Shown here: piece by piece, positions 30,846 to 30,916 of the stretch
How the letters are laid out: each line of letters starts with the position of its first letter
How positions within the stretch are numbered: the stretch's first letter is position 1
NCBI GenBank assembly: GCA_947259865.1
Contig: CAMYNZ010000001.1
Location: 1-30,916, forward strand
Origin: an uncultured Desulfobacterales bacterium
GTDB lineage: Bacteria; Desulfobacterota; Desulfobacteria; Desulfobacterales; G020354645
DNA: 30,916 nt
Direction of reading: 5' to 3'
Made by a program: the position numbers and the translations under genes
The notes under the pieces: generated by a model
The model's database searches: none
Told to the model about the DNA's origin: nothing
Seen by the model: only the letters and a program-made list of their open reading frames with translations

Positions 30846-30916
30846 AAGGCGTCGATTCGGTTTAAAAGCGGAGCGTACACGCAGTATGTGAGCATTTTAA
30901 ACCGGATCGCAACGCA
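30846..30916. repeat. Long hairpin at the window edge, incomplete
   Basis: CGGTTTAAAA (30858-30867) pairs perfectly with TTTTAAACCG (30895-30904). Outside this, GAT pairs with ATC and GCGT (30849-30852) with ACGC (30912-30915). Inside, GCGTAC and GTATGT pair with G-T wobbles around ACGCA. AAGGCGTC at its left base is identical to the stem base at 2480-2487. The element may continue past the window. Confidence 0.6.

Larger units (their letters stand above)
30550..30916. other. Gene-free end of the window filled with structured repeats
   Basis: No gene is supported. The stretch holds a set of four hairpins (30589-30706), a 115-bp element with terminal inverted repeats (30706-30820), and a long hairpin reaching the window edge (30846-30916), listed separately. 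Confidence 0.6.

Overview
The window looks like a chromosomal segment of an anaerobic Desulfobacterota (formerly Deltaproteobacteria), most likely close to Desulfobacterales. The gene content supports this: a glycyl radical enzyme with its activase, an oxygen/NO defence pair (hemerythrin-type iron-centre repair protein plus a rubrerythrin-like protein), a Fe-S aldo/keto reductase, a UroD-family protein, complex HDOD/PAS/REC signalling proteins, and several conserved hypotheticals of the kind common in sulfate reducers. This taxonomic call is inference from protein resemblance; there is no rRNA or tRNA gene. Base composition is moderate, with AT-rich intergenic spaces full of small palindromic repeats.

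Layout. 1-2.2 kb: the 3' end of mnmA, an orphan larE, and a convergent secreted HtrA-like protein that has lost its whole catalytic triad. 2.2-2.8 kb: a gene-free MITE-like element with nested inverted repeats. 2.8-4.8 kb: a cupin gene, then a probable nitrosative/oxidative stress pair (DUF542-like/hemerythrin protein plus the detached C-terminal domain of a ferredoxin family) behind an FNR/Dnr-like site. 5.1-9.3 kb: a two-gene phosphorelay (HDOD-GAF-histidine kinase, then REC-PAS-kinase-REC) ending at an intrinsic terminator. 9.5-14.9 kb: a mosaic of small genes (coiled-coil remnant, EamA transporter, rubrerythrin-like protein, DUF1285-like protein, PilZ protein, two very small ORFs, a conserved 90-residue protein, a secreted hypothetical). 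15.1-18.5 kb: a 1112-residue double-zinc-ribbon, single-pass membrane protein. 18.5-20 kb: a minus-strand pair, lipid kinase and macro-domain-like protein.

20.1-23.4 kb: a two-gene operon for a glycyl radical enzyme and its activase. The enzyme matches trans-4-hydroxy-L-proline dehydratase (HypD) at every active-site residue I can place, with a constant offset of two from the Clostridioides difficile numbering as I remember it. 23.5-26.6 kb: three minus-strand genes (conserved hypothetical, OmpA-type lipoprotein, DedA-family membrane protein). 27.1-30.5 kb: a plus-strand operon of M20 dipeptidase, Fe-S aldo/keto reductase and UroD-family protein.

The most unusual layer is the non-coding one. 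At least three MITE-like elements (about 318, 113 and 115 bp) and several hairpin families are scattered between genes. Pieces of the 115-bp element lie exactly at the ends of mnmA and of the rubrerythrin-like gene, so their stop codons sit in or next to repeat sequence. I found no CRISPR array, prophage, transposase gene or clear new defence system. The best leads are the triad-less HtrA protein, the detached ferredoxin C-domain beside an iron-centre repair protein, the HypD operon, and the structured repeats.
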